DNA of 64,000 nt. Source: Mycobacterium triplex. Its GTDB lineage: Bacteria > Actinomycetota > Actinomycetes > Mycobacteriales > Mycobacteriaceae. Position 1 is the first letter of the stretch. Every line of letters begins with the position of its first letter. Shown in pieces: positions 57,734-64,000 of this stretch. The notes under the pieces are model-generated. The model made no database searches, was not told where the DNA came from, and worked only from the letters and a program-made list of their open reading frames with translations. The stretch is from positions 5,569,784 through 5,633,783 of the forward strand of contig NZ_HG964446.1 in assembly GCF_000689255.1 (NCBI RefSeq), in the 5' to 3' direction. The position numbers and the translations under genes are program-made.

Positions 57734-58036
57734 ATGTGCTCTGCACCTAGGCAAGGACAGACGTTGCCGGCCAGCGTCGACCTGGAGAAGGAAACGGTGA
57801 TCACCGGCCGCGTCGTCGACCGCGACGGCCAGGCCGTCGGTGGCGCGTTCGTCCGCCTGCTGGACTCGTCCGACGAGTTCACGGCGGAGGTCGTCGCGTC
57901 GGCCACCGGTGATTTCCGGTTCTTCGCCGCACCGGGAGCGTGGACACTGCGTGCCCTGTCCAAGGCGGGCAACGGCGACGCCGTCGTCGCGCCGTCCGGC
58001 GCCGGTATCCACGAGGTGGACGTCAAGATCGCTTGA
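57734..58036 (+). CDS. sseC: SseC / DUF1416 protein
   Basis: A 100-residue protein of the SseC (DUF1416) family, always found behind the rhodanese gene in mycobacteria and the exact length of Rv0814c. It has one N-terminal Cys (MCSAPRQGQ) and a beta-sandwich-like body (TVITGRVVDRDGQAVGGAFVRLLDSSDEFTAEVV; FFAAPGAWTLRALS) of the carboxypeptidase-regulatory-like type. It starts one base after the cysA2 stop. Likely accessory to sulfur transfer; exact role unknown. Confidence 0.92.
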   Translation: MCSAPRQGQTLPASVDLEKETVITGRVVDRDGQAVGGAFVRLLDSSDEFTAEVVASATGDFRFFAAPGAWTLRALSKAGNGDAVVAPSGAGIHEVDVKIA

Positions 58037-58092
58037 CCGCTGCGGCCGCGGCCTCCGATCCCCCGGAAGCACGGTTGACGGCGCGAGGCGAA

Positions 58093-58098
58093 TAGACT
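58093..58098 (+). promoter_or_regulatory. -10 element for a leaderless small-membrane-protein transcript
   Basis: TAGACT ends seven bases before the GTG at 58106. Confidence 0.55.
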
Positions 58099-58105
58099 CG
58101 CTGGC

Positions 58106-58204
58106 GTGGTGCTCTTCTTCGAGATCATGCTGGTCGCGGCAGTCGTGGTCATCTCTTGGTTTGCGTTGTACACCCTCTACCGGCTCATCACCGACGAGTC
58201 GTGA
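58106..58204 (+). CDS. Small single-span membrane protein (32 aa)
   Basis: A 32-residue ORF, VVLFFEIMLVAAVVVISWFALYTLYRLITDES, almost entirely one transmembrane helix with a charged C-terminal end. It is too short for common gene finders. Three features support it: a -10 placed for leaderless start, hydrophobicity across its full length, and a GTGA overlap of its stop with the start of the nitrobindin gene, implying coupled translation. Function unknown; it may tether or regulate the nitrobindin. It should be looked for in the same place in other mycobacteria. Confidence 0.65.
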   Translation: MVLFFEIMLVAAVVVISWFALYTLYRLITDES

Positions 58205-58866
58205 CTGACGAGGACCCTGAGGGACCGGCCGGTTCTGCAGGCTCCGGCGACCGCGCGGTGGCCGCCGCCGCTGAACGCGCCAAGGTGACCGCGGCCCGCA
58301 ACATTCCCGGTTTCGACGATCTGCCGGTGCCGGCCGACACGGCGAACCTGCGCGAAGGCGCCAACCTCAACGACGCGCTGCTGGCCCTGCTGCCGCTGGT
58401 CGGCGTCTGGCGCGGTGAGGGCGAGGGGCGCGGCCCCGACGGCGACTACCGATTCGGCCAGCAGATCGTGGTCTCCCACGACGGCGGCGATTACCTGAAT
58501 TGGGAAGCCCGCTCCTGGCGGCTCGACAGCGACGGCAACTATCAGGAGCCCGGCCTGCGTGAGACCGGCTTCTGGCGCTTTGTCCTCGATCCAGACGACC
58601 CGAGCGAATCGCAAGCCATCGAGCTGCTGCTCGCGCACTCGGCGGGCTACGTCGAACTCTTCTACGGGCGCCCGCGCAACCAGTCGTCCTGGGAGCTGGT
58701 GACCGACGCGTTGGCCCGCAGCCGATCCGGTGTTCTGGTCGGCGGCGCCAAGCGCCTCTACGGCATCGTCGAAGGCGGCGACCTCGCCTACGTCGAGGAG
58801 CGAGTCGACGCCGACGGCGGACTGGTCCCGCACCTGTCGGCGCGGCTGTCGCGATTCGTCGGCTAG
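58201..58866 (+). CDS. Nitrobindin-type heme/fatty-acid-binding-like protein
   Basis: A 221-residue protein (Rv0813c by position) with a disordered acidic N-terminus (about 45 residues) and a ten-strand beta-barrel of the nitrobindin/THAP4 family. Seen: LLPLVGVWRGEGEGRGPDGDYRFGQQI with the family GxWxGxG, YLNWEARSW, LRETGFWRF and the C-terminal LVPHLSARLSRF, whose His is the expected heme ligand. Nitrobindins bind ferric heme and can isomerise peroxynitrite. GTG start overlaps the 32-residue membrane ORF. Fatty-acid binding was suggested for the M. tuberculosis protein; heme is more likely from the motif. Confidence 0.87.
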   Translation: MTDEDPEGPAGSAGSGDRAVAAAAERAKVTAARNIPGFDDLPVPADTANLREGANLNDALLALLPLVGVWRGEGEGRGPDGDYRFGQQIVVSHDGGDYLNWEARSWRLDSDGNYQEPGLRETGFWRFVLDPDDPSESQAIELLLAHSAGYVELFYGRPRNQSSWELVTDALARSRSGVLVGGAKRLYGIVEGGDLAYVEERVDADGGLVPHLSARLSRFVG

Positions 58867-58984
58867 TGGCCCGCTGCCGTTGCCCGAGTAGCTAATTCGG
58901 CGCTCACACCGAACCATTGCTTTCGCCCGATCTTTTGCGTGTACTGTTCGACGTCCGAGCAGCCGTGCGAAGGGAGATCGGCGG

Positions 58985-61357
58985 ATGCGTCCCACGAGGG
59001 CACCCTCGCCCATATTGCGTTGGGCCGTAACGGCGGTCGGCCTGCTGCTGATCGCCTACCTGGCCGTGCTGGACGCGCGCCCCTCCCTCGACGACTCCTT
59101 TCCGGGTTGGCTGGCGTGGTTCGGCCGGCCCGGATCGATGCCGACGCTGTTGGTCGTTGTCTCCGTGCTCATCTGGGCGTCCGTGCTGAACTTTCGCTCG
59201 GGCAGCCACCGGGTGGTGGGTATTTCGTTCACCCTGATCGCAGCCCTGGTCCCGATGACGGCGATTCTCGGGCTGACCTCCTATTGGGGATGTCACGACG
59301 CCAACCATCCGGCGTTCTTCACTCCCCTGATGGCGACGGCCAGCCTGGTCAAGGGCGGCACCGGCGACTTCTCCGTCGGCGGAAAGACCTGCCCGAACCC
59401 GACACCGGTGGGCCTGGAACTGGCCCGGATCGCCGCGCTGTCGGCGATCTTCACCGGATTGGGCGGTGCCGTGGTCGGGGTCTTCCGGTCCCAGGTGGAC
59501 CGGATGCGGGCCAACTGGGCCGAATCCGTCACGGCCGTCGTCGGTATCGACGGCGACACCCAGTCGATGCTGAGCGCCGTGTCGCGCACCTTGGACCGGC
59601 GCAGCACCCTGGTCGTCCTCACCGGCGCCAGCGACGATCGCGTGCAGCGGGCCCGCCGCCAGGGCGCCCGGGTGGTGCTGGTGGACTTCAACACCCCATC
59701 GACCTGGGTGTCACTTCGGCTGTGGCGCCGCCTTTCTCGGCTCTACCTGATGGCACCGGACCCGGCGCTCAACCTGATGTGGCTGGACCTGATCAGTCGC
59801 CGGCTCGCCGAAATCGCGCACAAACGGCGGCTACCGCTCATCGTGCGGATGGACGATCCCTGGCTGGCCCAGGCGTGGCGCGCCCAGCAGTTCGGCGGAT
59901 CCGACACCCGATGGGCGGCCGACGTAGTCGGCAAATACGAGGTGACCGCGGGCCGGCTGCTCAACAGCATCATGGCGACCGGGCGGACCAAACATGTGTT
60001 CGTCTGTGGCACTTCACAATTGACGCTGGCACTGTGCGCGGATTTGACCCAACGCGCGCTGGAACGCGACTTCTACACTCCGCCCGGCGCGGTCGAGCTG
60101 CCCGCGCTGACCCTGGTCGAACGAGACGCCGAGGAGTACTTGCGCGACCACGAGTTCCACCGTCAGCAAGCCGGATTCGCCTCCGAGGGGCCGACGATCG
60201 ACGCGGTCGCCGAGGCCCCGACGATACCGACCATGCTGAAGCTGATCGGCGACGTCGACCCCGCCACCGCCGCGGTCATCTTCGTCGATGCACATGCCGG
60301 AACAACGGCGGCGAGGCTGGCCGCCCGCTTTCCCGACATGCCGATCTACGCCTCGGACCTCAACACCAGCCTCACCGACGACTCCATCCAGGTCGTCGGC
60401 CGACTGCAGTCCTACTCGCTGGTGCTCGACACCCAGGAGGGTCAGGTTCAGGACGCGTGGGAGCGCGCGGCGCGGCTGATCCACGAGCGCTACGTCGCCA
60501 CGATCGACCCAACTTGGACGCGGGGGCCCGCATCGGTGCCGTGGACCGAGCTCGACGAGTTCTACCGGGGCTCCAACCGGCGCCAGGTCCGCAACGCGTT
60601 GTGGATGGTCGAGCAGATCGCGGGCCACACCTGGAACACCTGGGGCAGCCCGCCACAGCAGCTGTCGGGCAGCGAGATGGGAGAGTTGGCGCCGCTGGAA
60701 CAGCTTGCGCTGATGGGCTTCGACCACGACTCCGCGCTGCAGATGGCCCAGGCAGAGCACGAGGACTGGTGCCGCTACTACCGGCGCAACGGCTGGAAAT
60801 ACGGCTCTGTGCGCGACGACTCGCGCAAGATCCACAACAAGCTCGTCGACTGGTCGGTGGTGGAAAGCGACCCGGATCTGCTCAACGCGGCGGTGCGCAG
60901 TCTGGCGGGCACGCTGTGGAGCCTGCGCCAGCTGGGCTTCCGGTCGCGTCCGCTGTGGCAGTCCTTCACCCGGGTGGGGACGGTGGCCGCCGAACAACGC
61001 AGCACGCCATGGACATGGGTGTCGGACTCGGGACACACGATGCGCGCCGATGCCGGCGACTGGGCGATCTCCGAGGACGGAAAGGTCTGGTCGGTGCGCG
61101 ACGACATCTTCCGGGACACCTACGAGCCCGCGGGCGATGGGCGCTGGCAGCGCAAGGGGCGGGTACAAGCTCGCCCGGCCTATCCGGGCGAGACCATCAA
61201 TACCCTGGAGGGGCCGACGAACGCCGCCGAGGGCGACTGGGTGGTGCGGGGATCCGGCGGTGAGCAGTGGCCGGTTCCCGGCGACGAGTTCGCGCGCCGC
61301 TACGTCGAATACCGGCCGCCCGAAGAGGCCCATGCCCAGGACGGCGGACCCGGGTAA
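58985..61357 (+). CDS. Four-helix membrane protein with RCK/TrkA-like Rossmann folds and RyR domain
   Basis: A 790-residue protein with an unusual layout. Four hydrophobic helices (about 10-30, 52-70, 77-97, 144-167) have a 45-residue loop containing Cys103 and Cys136 between the last two. Next come Rossmann-type segments like the regulatory domains of K+ channels: SVTAVVGIDGDTQSMLSAVSR (from 181), KHVFVCGTSQLTLALCADL (from 336) and TAAVIFVDAHAGTTAARLAA (from 428). A ryanodine-receptor repeat (about 569-630: MAQAEHEDWCRYYRRNGWKYG, HNKLVDWS) and a C-terminal Trp-rich module (about 665-775, DAGDWAI, EGDWVV) follow. It resembles a ligand-gated channel or nucleotide sensor. GGGAG precedes the ATG. 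Directly followed by the TIR receptor gene; absent between the equivalent M. tuberculosis genes. Confidence 0.85.
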   Translation: MRPTRAPSPILRWAVTAVGLLLIAYLAVLDARPSLDDSFPGWLAWFGRPGSMPTLLVVVSVLIWASVLNFRSGSHRVVGISFTLIAALVPMTAILGLTSYWGCHDANHPAFFTPLMATASLVKGGTGDFSVGGKTCPNPTPVGLELARIAALSAIFTGLGGAVVGVFRSQVDRMRANWAESVTAVVGIDGDTQSMLSAVSRTLDRRSTLVVLTGASDDRVQRARRQGARVVLVDFNTPSTWVSLRLWRRLSRLYLMAPDPALNLMWLDLISRRLAEIAHKRRLPLIVRMDDPWLAQAWRAQQFGGSDTRWAADVVGKYEVTAGRLLNSIMATGRTKHVFVCGTSQLTLALCADLTQRALERDFYTPPGAVELPALTLVERDAEEYLRDHEFHRQQAGFASEGPTIDAVAEAPTIPTMLKLIGDVDPATAAVIFVDAHAGTTAARLAARFPDMPIYASDLNTSLTDDSIQVVGRLQSYSLVLDTQEGQVQDAWERAARLIHERYVATIDPTWTRGPASVPWTELDEFYRGSNRRQVRNALWMVEQIAGHTWNTWGSPPQQLSGSEMGELAPLEQLALMGFDHDSALQMAQAEHEDWCRYYRRNGWKYGSVRDDSRKIHNKLVDWSVVESDPDLLNAAVRSLAGTLWSLRQLGFRSRPLWQSFTRVGTVAAEQRSTPWTWVSDSGHTMRADAGDWAISEDGKVWSVRDDIFRDTYEPAGDGRWQRKGRVQARPAYPGETINTLEGPTNAAEGDWVVRGSGGEQWPVPGDEFARRYVEYRPPEEAHAQDGGPG

Positions 61358-61385
61358 CCGGTCGGCATTGTCGACCCGGAAATAC

Positions 61386-61444
61386 GCGCAAAATTTGCGC
61401 ATCCTGAAGCGGCCCAACACTGATACGGTATCGGCGCATGTGCG
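61386..61444. promoter_or_regulatory. Cluster of three short palindromes before the TIR gene
   Basis: GCGCAAAATTTGCGC (61386-61400) is a perfect 15-bp palindrome, GATACGGTATC (61422-61432) a perfect 11-bp one and CGCATGTGCG (61435-61444) a perfect 10-bp one, all in the 151-bp gap. They could be operators or leader structures; AGGAG follows at 61498. Confidence 0.5.
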
Positions 61445-61508
61445 TATGGGTCGCGCAGGCAGGCGTTCGCCCCAGTTCGTTCGCTTCGCTTCACCCTAGG
61501 AGACTGCG

Positions 61509-63020
61509 ATGGCTTTGTTCATCAGCTACTCGAGCCAAGATCGGTCGACGGTCGACGCGCTGACCACCGCGCTGCGGCGCGGTCAGAACCAGGTGTGGTT
61601 CGACCAGGAGCTCGGCGGCGGCGACTCGTGGTGGGCCAAAATTCTCGAGCAGATCCGCGACTGCGAGGTGTTCATCGTCGCGCTGTCCAGCAACTGGCTG
61701 CAATCCAAGCCGAGTCAGGCCGAGCTGCGCTACGCCCAGGCCCTGGGCCGCCCGATCCTGCCCGTGCGCATCGGTGAAGTCGACAGCATGCGCGTGAATC
61801 CCCTTGCCGCATTGCAGATCATCGACTACCGGGAGCCGACGGTCGATGCCGGCATCCAGTTGGTCACCGCCGTGCACGCGCTGCGCAGCAAGCCCGTGCC
61901 GTTGCCCGACCCGCTGCCCGAAGAGCCTCCGGTGCCGTTCGGATACATCACCCGGCTGGGCAACCAGATGGCCGAAAAGGAGCTCAGCCCGCAGCAGCAG
62001 CTCCAGCTGTTGGTCGAGCTGCGGTCCGGGCTCGACGAGGACGGCGATGACCCCAGCGCCCGCGGCGACATCGCGCAACTGCTGCGCATGTTGCGCCTGC
62101 GGCACGACGTCACGTACCGCACCCGCAGCGAAATCGACAATGTGCTGGCCGAAATCGAGGCCAAGGACGGTTCGCCGGGCGGCGCCGCGAAGGCCCCGGC
62201 CGCCGCGTCGGCCCCCGCGCCGGCAGCGAGCGCCGCGACCGCGGCCACCGCCCCGGCCGCGGCGAGCGACGGTGCGGCAACCGGCGGATCGAACAAGCGG
62301 CTGCTCATCATCGGCGGTGCCGCAGTCGCGGTCATCGCCGCGATCGCGATCGTGGTGGTGATGACCACGCAGAGCGGCAAGACCAAGCCGGCTCCCCGGG
62401 CGTCGAACTCGAATTCGGCTCCGACGGCGGCGAATTCGGGTCCGTCGGCGAACGCGAGCAAGCTGGAATCCTATTTGGTCGGTGCACCCGAAGTCGGCGC
62501 CATCGTGGGTGACCCGACCGTGGTGGCCGGCGAAAAGATCAGCCAGCTGCGAAACCCCAAGTGGACCCTGACCGACCCGGCGTGCGCGGGAACCTACGAA
62601 CCCGCCGTGGCCGCGGCATACCAGGGCGCCGGCGGCTTCAGCGCGGTGGGCGGCCTGATCGTGCACACGGCCGGGCAGGACCCGCCGAACCGGATCATCG
62701 AGACGGTCGCGGAATTCTCGTCGCCCGACAAGGCCAGCGCTTTCGTTCAGGAGTCCGCGGACAAGTGGAAGTCGTGTGCCGGTAAGACGGTGACCGAGAC
62801 GCTCAACGGCAACAGCTTTGACTGGGCCTTCGCGGACGTGACCGGCACCGTCCCGAAGATCGCCCAGCAGCGCACCCGGGGAGACAACGGCAAAATCTGC
62901 CACCACGTGCTGCACGCCGACGGCGCCAGGGTCATCGACGTGACGGTGTGCGGCCCGAATGCCGCACCCGGCCAGGCGGGCAAGATCGCCGAGCAGATCG
63001 CCGCGAAATCCAATCAATAG
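61509..63020 (+). CDS. TIR-domain receptor with PknH-type extracellular sensor domain
   Basis: A 503-residue single-pass receptor. Residues 1-125 are a TIR domain: MALFISYSSQDR (box 1), VWFDQELGGGDSWWAKI, VFIVALSSNWLQSKPSQAELRYAQ with Glu72 at the NADase catalytic position. Residues 143-218 form a helical module and 221-262 an Ala/Pro linker. Residues 264-286 are a transmembrane helix (LLIIGGAAVAVIAAIAIVVV), and 318-503 resemble the extracellular sensor of kinase PknH, with four Cys (359, 423, 464, 481) as in its two disulfides. So a kinase-type sensor is joined to TIR instead of a kinase. AGGAG precedes the ATG. Probably works with the upstream RyR protein. Confidence 0.87.
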   Translation: MALFISYSSQDRSTVDALTTALRRGQNQVWFDQELGGGDSWWAKILEQIRDCEVFIVALSSNWLQSKPSQAELRYAQALGRPILPVRIGEVDSMRVNPLAALQIIDYREPTVDAGIQLVTAVHALRSKPVPLPDPLPEEPPVPFGYITRLGNQMAEKELSPQQQLQLLVELRSGLDEDGDDPSARGDIAQLLRMLRLRHDVTYRTRSEIDNVLAEIEAKDGSPGGAAKAPAAASAPAPAASAATAATAPAAASDGAATGGSNKRLLIIGGAAVAVIAAIAIVVVMTTQSGKTKPAPRASNSNSAPTAANSGPSANASKLESYLVGAPEVGAIVGDPTVVAGEKISQLRNPKWTLTDPACAGTYEPAVAAAYQGAGGFSAVGGLIVHTAGQDPPNRIIETVAEFSSPDKASAFVQESADKWKSCAGKTVTETLNGNSFDWAFADVTGTVPKIAQQRTRGDNGKICHHVLHADGARVIDVTVCGPNAAPGQAGKIAEQIAAKSNQ

Positions 63021-63037
63021 CAGCCCAAGACATGGAA

Positions 63038-63163
63038 CGGCCCCCGAGCCGTGTTCCTGGTTGGACAGACCGGGAAGCTCGGGGGCCGGGTGGCTACGGG
63101 GAATTCGCCAGCGCGCGTAAATCGCCGGCTCTTCCGAGCCATTGCAGCTAGCGCGTAGCCACC
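63038..63163. repeat. Nested perfect inverted repeats downstream of the TIR gene
   Basis: CGGCCCCCGAGC (63038-63049) pairs with GCTCGGGGGCCG (63077-63088), 12 bp. GGTGGCTACG (63089-63098) pairs with CGTAGCCACC (63154-63163), 10 bp, enclosing the hairpin GGCTC-TTCC-GAGCC (63127-63140). The first may terminate the TIR transcript; the whole could be a structured RNA. Confidence 0.65.
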
Positions 63164-63262
63164 TCACATGTCCATGAAGCTATCAATTTCGCGGACCACC
63201 TCCTTCCCTGTGTACGGCCGACCGTACCCGCCGCTGAACGAGCCGACAACACAATTCAGCGC

Positions 63263-64000
63263 TCAGCGATCGCTGATGATCGCCGCGTCCACCAGTTGCG
63301 CGAATTCCTCGGCCATCGGTGATCGGCCCATCGGACGACCGTCGAGCGTGTGCACGCGGGCCGCGAGCGTCATGCTTGATATCAGCCAAATCCCTTGGGC
63401 GGCATGCAGATCTGCGACCCGCAGGGCGCGATAGTCGCAGTCGTAGCCCTTGCTTCGTGCCACCTCGAACAGCGCCTGCTGCGTGGTGCCACGCAGAATC
63501 GGATACCAGGGCGGCGGCGTCAGCAGGCACAGATTACTGTCCGGGCCCGCATAAGATTCGGTGGCGATCACCACCGTCGAACGCGGGCCTTCCAGGATGT
63601 AGCCGTCCGAGCTGACGAAAATCACGTCGCCGGCGCCCCGTTGGGCCGCGTACCGCAAGGCGGCCATATTCACCGCGTACGACAGGGTTTTCGCGCCGGC
63701 CAGCAGCCACGGCATCGCTCCGGAACCGAGGGCGGGTAGTCCACGGTCCAGCGTGATCGCCGCGAGCCCGTTGTGGCGAACTACGGCAACCCTTTCCGGG
63801 ACCGGGCTGACCATCACGTACGCGGTCGGCTGCGAACCACTCTCGCGACCCCGGCTGTAGATCAACCGCAGCGCGCCTTCGGCAGCCGAGCCACCCACCC
63901 ACTCCCGGGTGGCGATCTCGATCGCGCGCCGCCACTTCGGCAGGTCCGGCTCGGGCAGATCCATGAATTTGGCGGACTGAGTGAGACGCTGCAGATGCGG
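63263..64000 (-). CDS. Aminodeoxychorismate lyase / class IV aminotransferase (N-terminus outside window)
   Basis: A PLP-dependent fold-type IV enzyme (Rv0812 by position); the 245 residues seen run off the right edge, so the start is not in the window. Seen: LQRLTQSAKFMDLPEPD near the edge, the PLP Lys in AGAKTLSYAVNMAALRYAAQ, VIFVSSDGYILEGPRSTVVI (the Glu and Thr-Val region contacting PLP), and PWYPILRGTTQQALFEVA. The MDLPEPD Met at 63964 is internal, since family features continue upstream of it without a stop. It would make p-aminobenzoate for folate or act as a D-amino-acid/branched-chain transaminase; the two are not separable here. Confidence 0.87.
   Translation of the reverse strand, partial: PHLQRLTQSAKFMDLPEPDLPKWRRAIEIATREWVGGSAAEGALRLIYSRGRESGSQPTAYVMVSPVPERVAVVRHNGLAAITLDRGLPALGSGAMPWLLAGAKTLSYAVNMAALRYAAQRGAGDVIFVSSDGYILEGPRSTVVIATESYAGPDSNLCLLTPPPWYPILRGTTQQALFEVARSKGYDCDYRALRVADLHAAQGIWLISSMTLAARVHTLDGRPMGRSPMAEEFAQLVDAAIISDR

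Noticed and set aside
60014..61420. 468-residue minus-strand ORF opposite the RyR gene
   Set aside because: Antisense shadow with no domain signature; the plus-strand protein has membrane helices and RyR motif.
61491..63167. 558-residue minus-strand ORF opposite the TIR gene
   Set aside because: Low-complexity Arg/Gly/Ala composition from antisense high-GC codons; the plus strand has clear TIR, membrane and PknH-like features.

Overview
The window looks like a chromosomal segment of a Mycobacterium (slow-grower-like, high GC). Diagnostic genes are mycothiol synthase mshD, the acyl-ACP desaturase desA1, lmeA, the GlnR-type orphan regulator, cysA2-sseC with a polycysteine leader, a LytR-CpsA-Psr cell-wall ligase and MBP1. 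From memory, the core genes follow the M. tuberculosis order Rv0846c down to Rv0812, reading left to right: multicopper oxidase, NarL-type two-component pair, E1-alpha-like protein, pip, Rv0839-like methyltransferase, lpqR, a four-tRNA cluster, Rv0831c/Rv0830/Rv0828c/Rv0826/Rv0825c-like genes, desA1, dus, LCP protein, phoU, pstB, mshD, glnR, lmeA, thiX, cysA2, sseC, the Rv0813c-like nitrobindin and the Rv0812-like lyase. No insertion sequence, phage gene or CRISPR array was seen.

Accessory catabolic blocks interrupt this backbone. (i) 1.2-12.8 kb: an eight-gene leftward operon, nearly all genes overlapping, encodes two KstD/MhpA-type flavoproteins, an MhpB-type extradiol dioxygenase, two alpha/beta hydrolases, a luciferase-like oxidoreductase, an SDR and a cyclase-family hydrolase. 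It diverges from an IclR regulator and a second KstD-like flavoprotein across a perfect palindrome. It reads like dehydrogenation, hydroxylation and meta-cleavage of a ring compound. (ii) 15.8-25.6 kb: a thiolase-MeaB pair and an acyl-CoA synthetase/two-subunit acyl-CoA dehydrogenase/enoyl-CoA hydratase operon facing a ferredoxin-EthD-amidohydrolase operon. Two matching 15-bp palindromes link them. (iii) 25.7-32.6 kb: a LysR/epimerase pair and a four-gene operon for a two-subunit B12 mutase, a luciferase-like oxidoreductase and a type III CoA-transferase, diverging from an SDR.

From 32.6 to 43.6 kb there is a mosaic of conserved and accessory genes: a VanX-like dipeptidase, a berberine-bridge-type oxidase with its TetR regulator, a Tat-type papain-like lipoprotein, and tRNA-Phe, -Asp, -Glu (minus) and -Lys (plus). 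From 43.7 to 58.9 kb is housekeeping: fatty-acid desaturation, tRNA dihydrouridylation, wall-polymer ligation, phosphate uptake (pstS, a single-chain PstC-PstA permease, pstB, with phoU convergent), mycothiol synthesis, nitrogen control, and a sulfur/redox operon preceded by a leaderless polycysteine ORF.

The most unusual part lies between the nitrobindin and aminodeoxychorismate-lyase-like genes (58.98-63.02 kb). One gene encodes a four-helix membrane protein with RCK/TrkA-like Rossmann folds and a ryanodine-receptor (RyR) domain. Next to it is a single-pass receptor with a cytosolic TIR domain and a PknH-type four-cysteine extracellular sensor domain. Together they suggest an undescribed envelope-to-cytoplasm TIR signalling pair, followed by an intergenic region with nested perfect inverted repeats.

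No gene-free stretch exceeds 300 bases except 39175-39516, which may hold one small proline-rich ORF. Starts were chosen from ribosome-binding sites, overlaps and -10 spacing. Family assignments come from reading motifs, not from searches.
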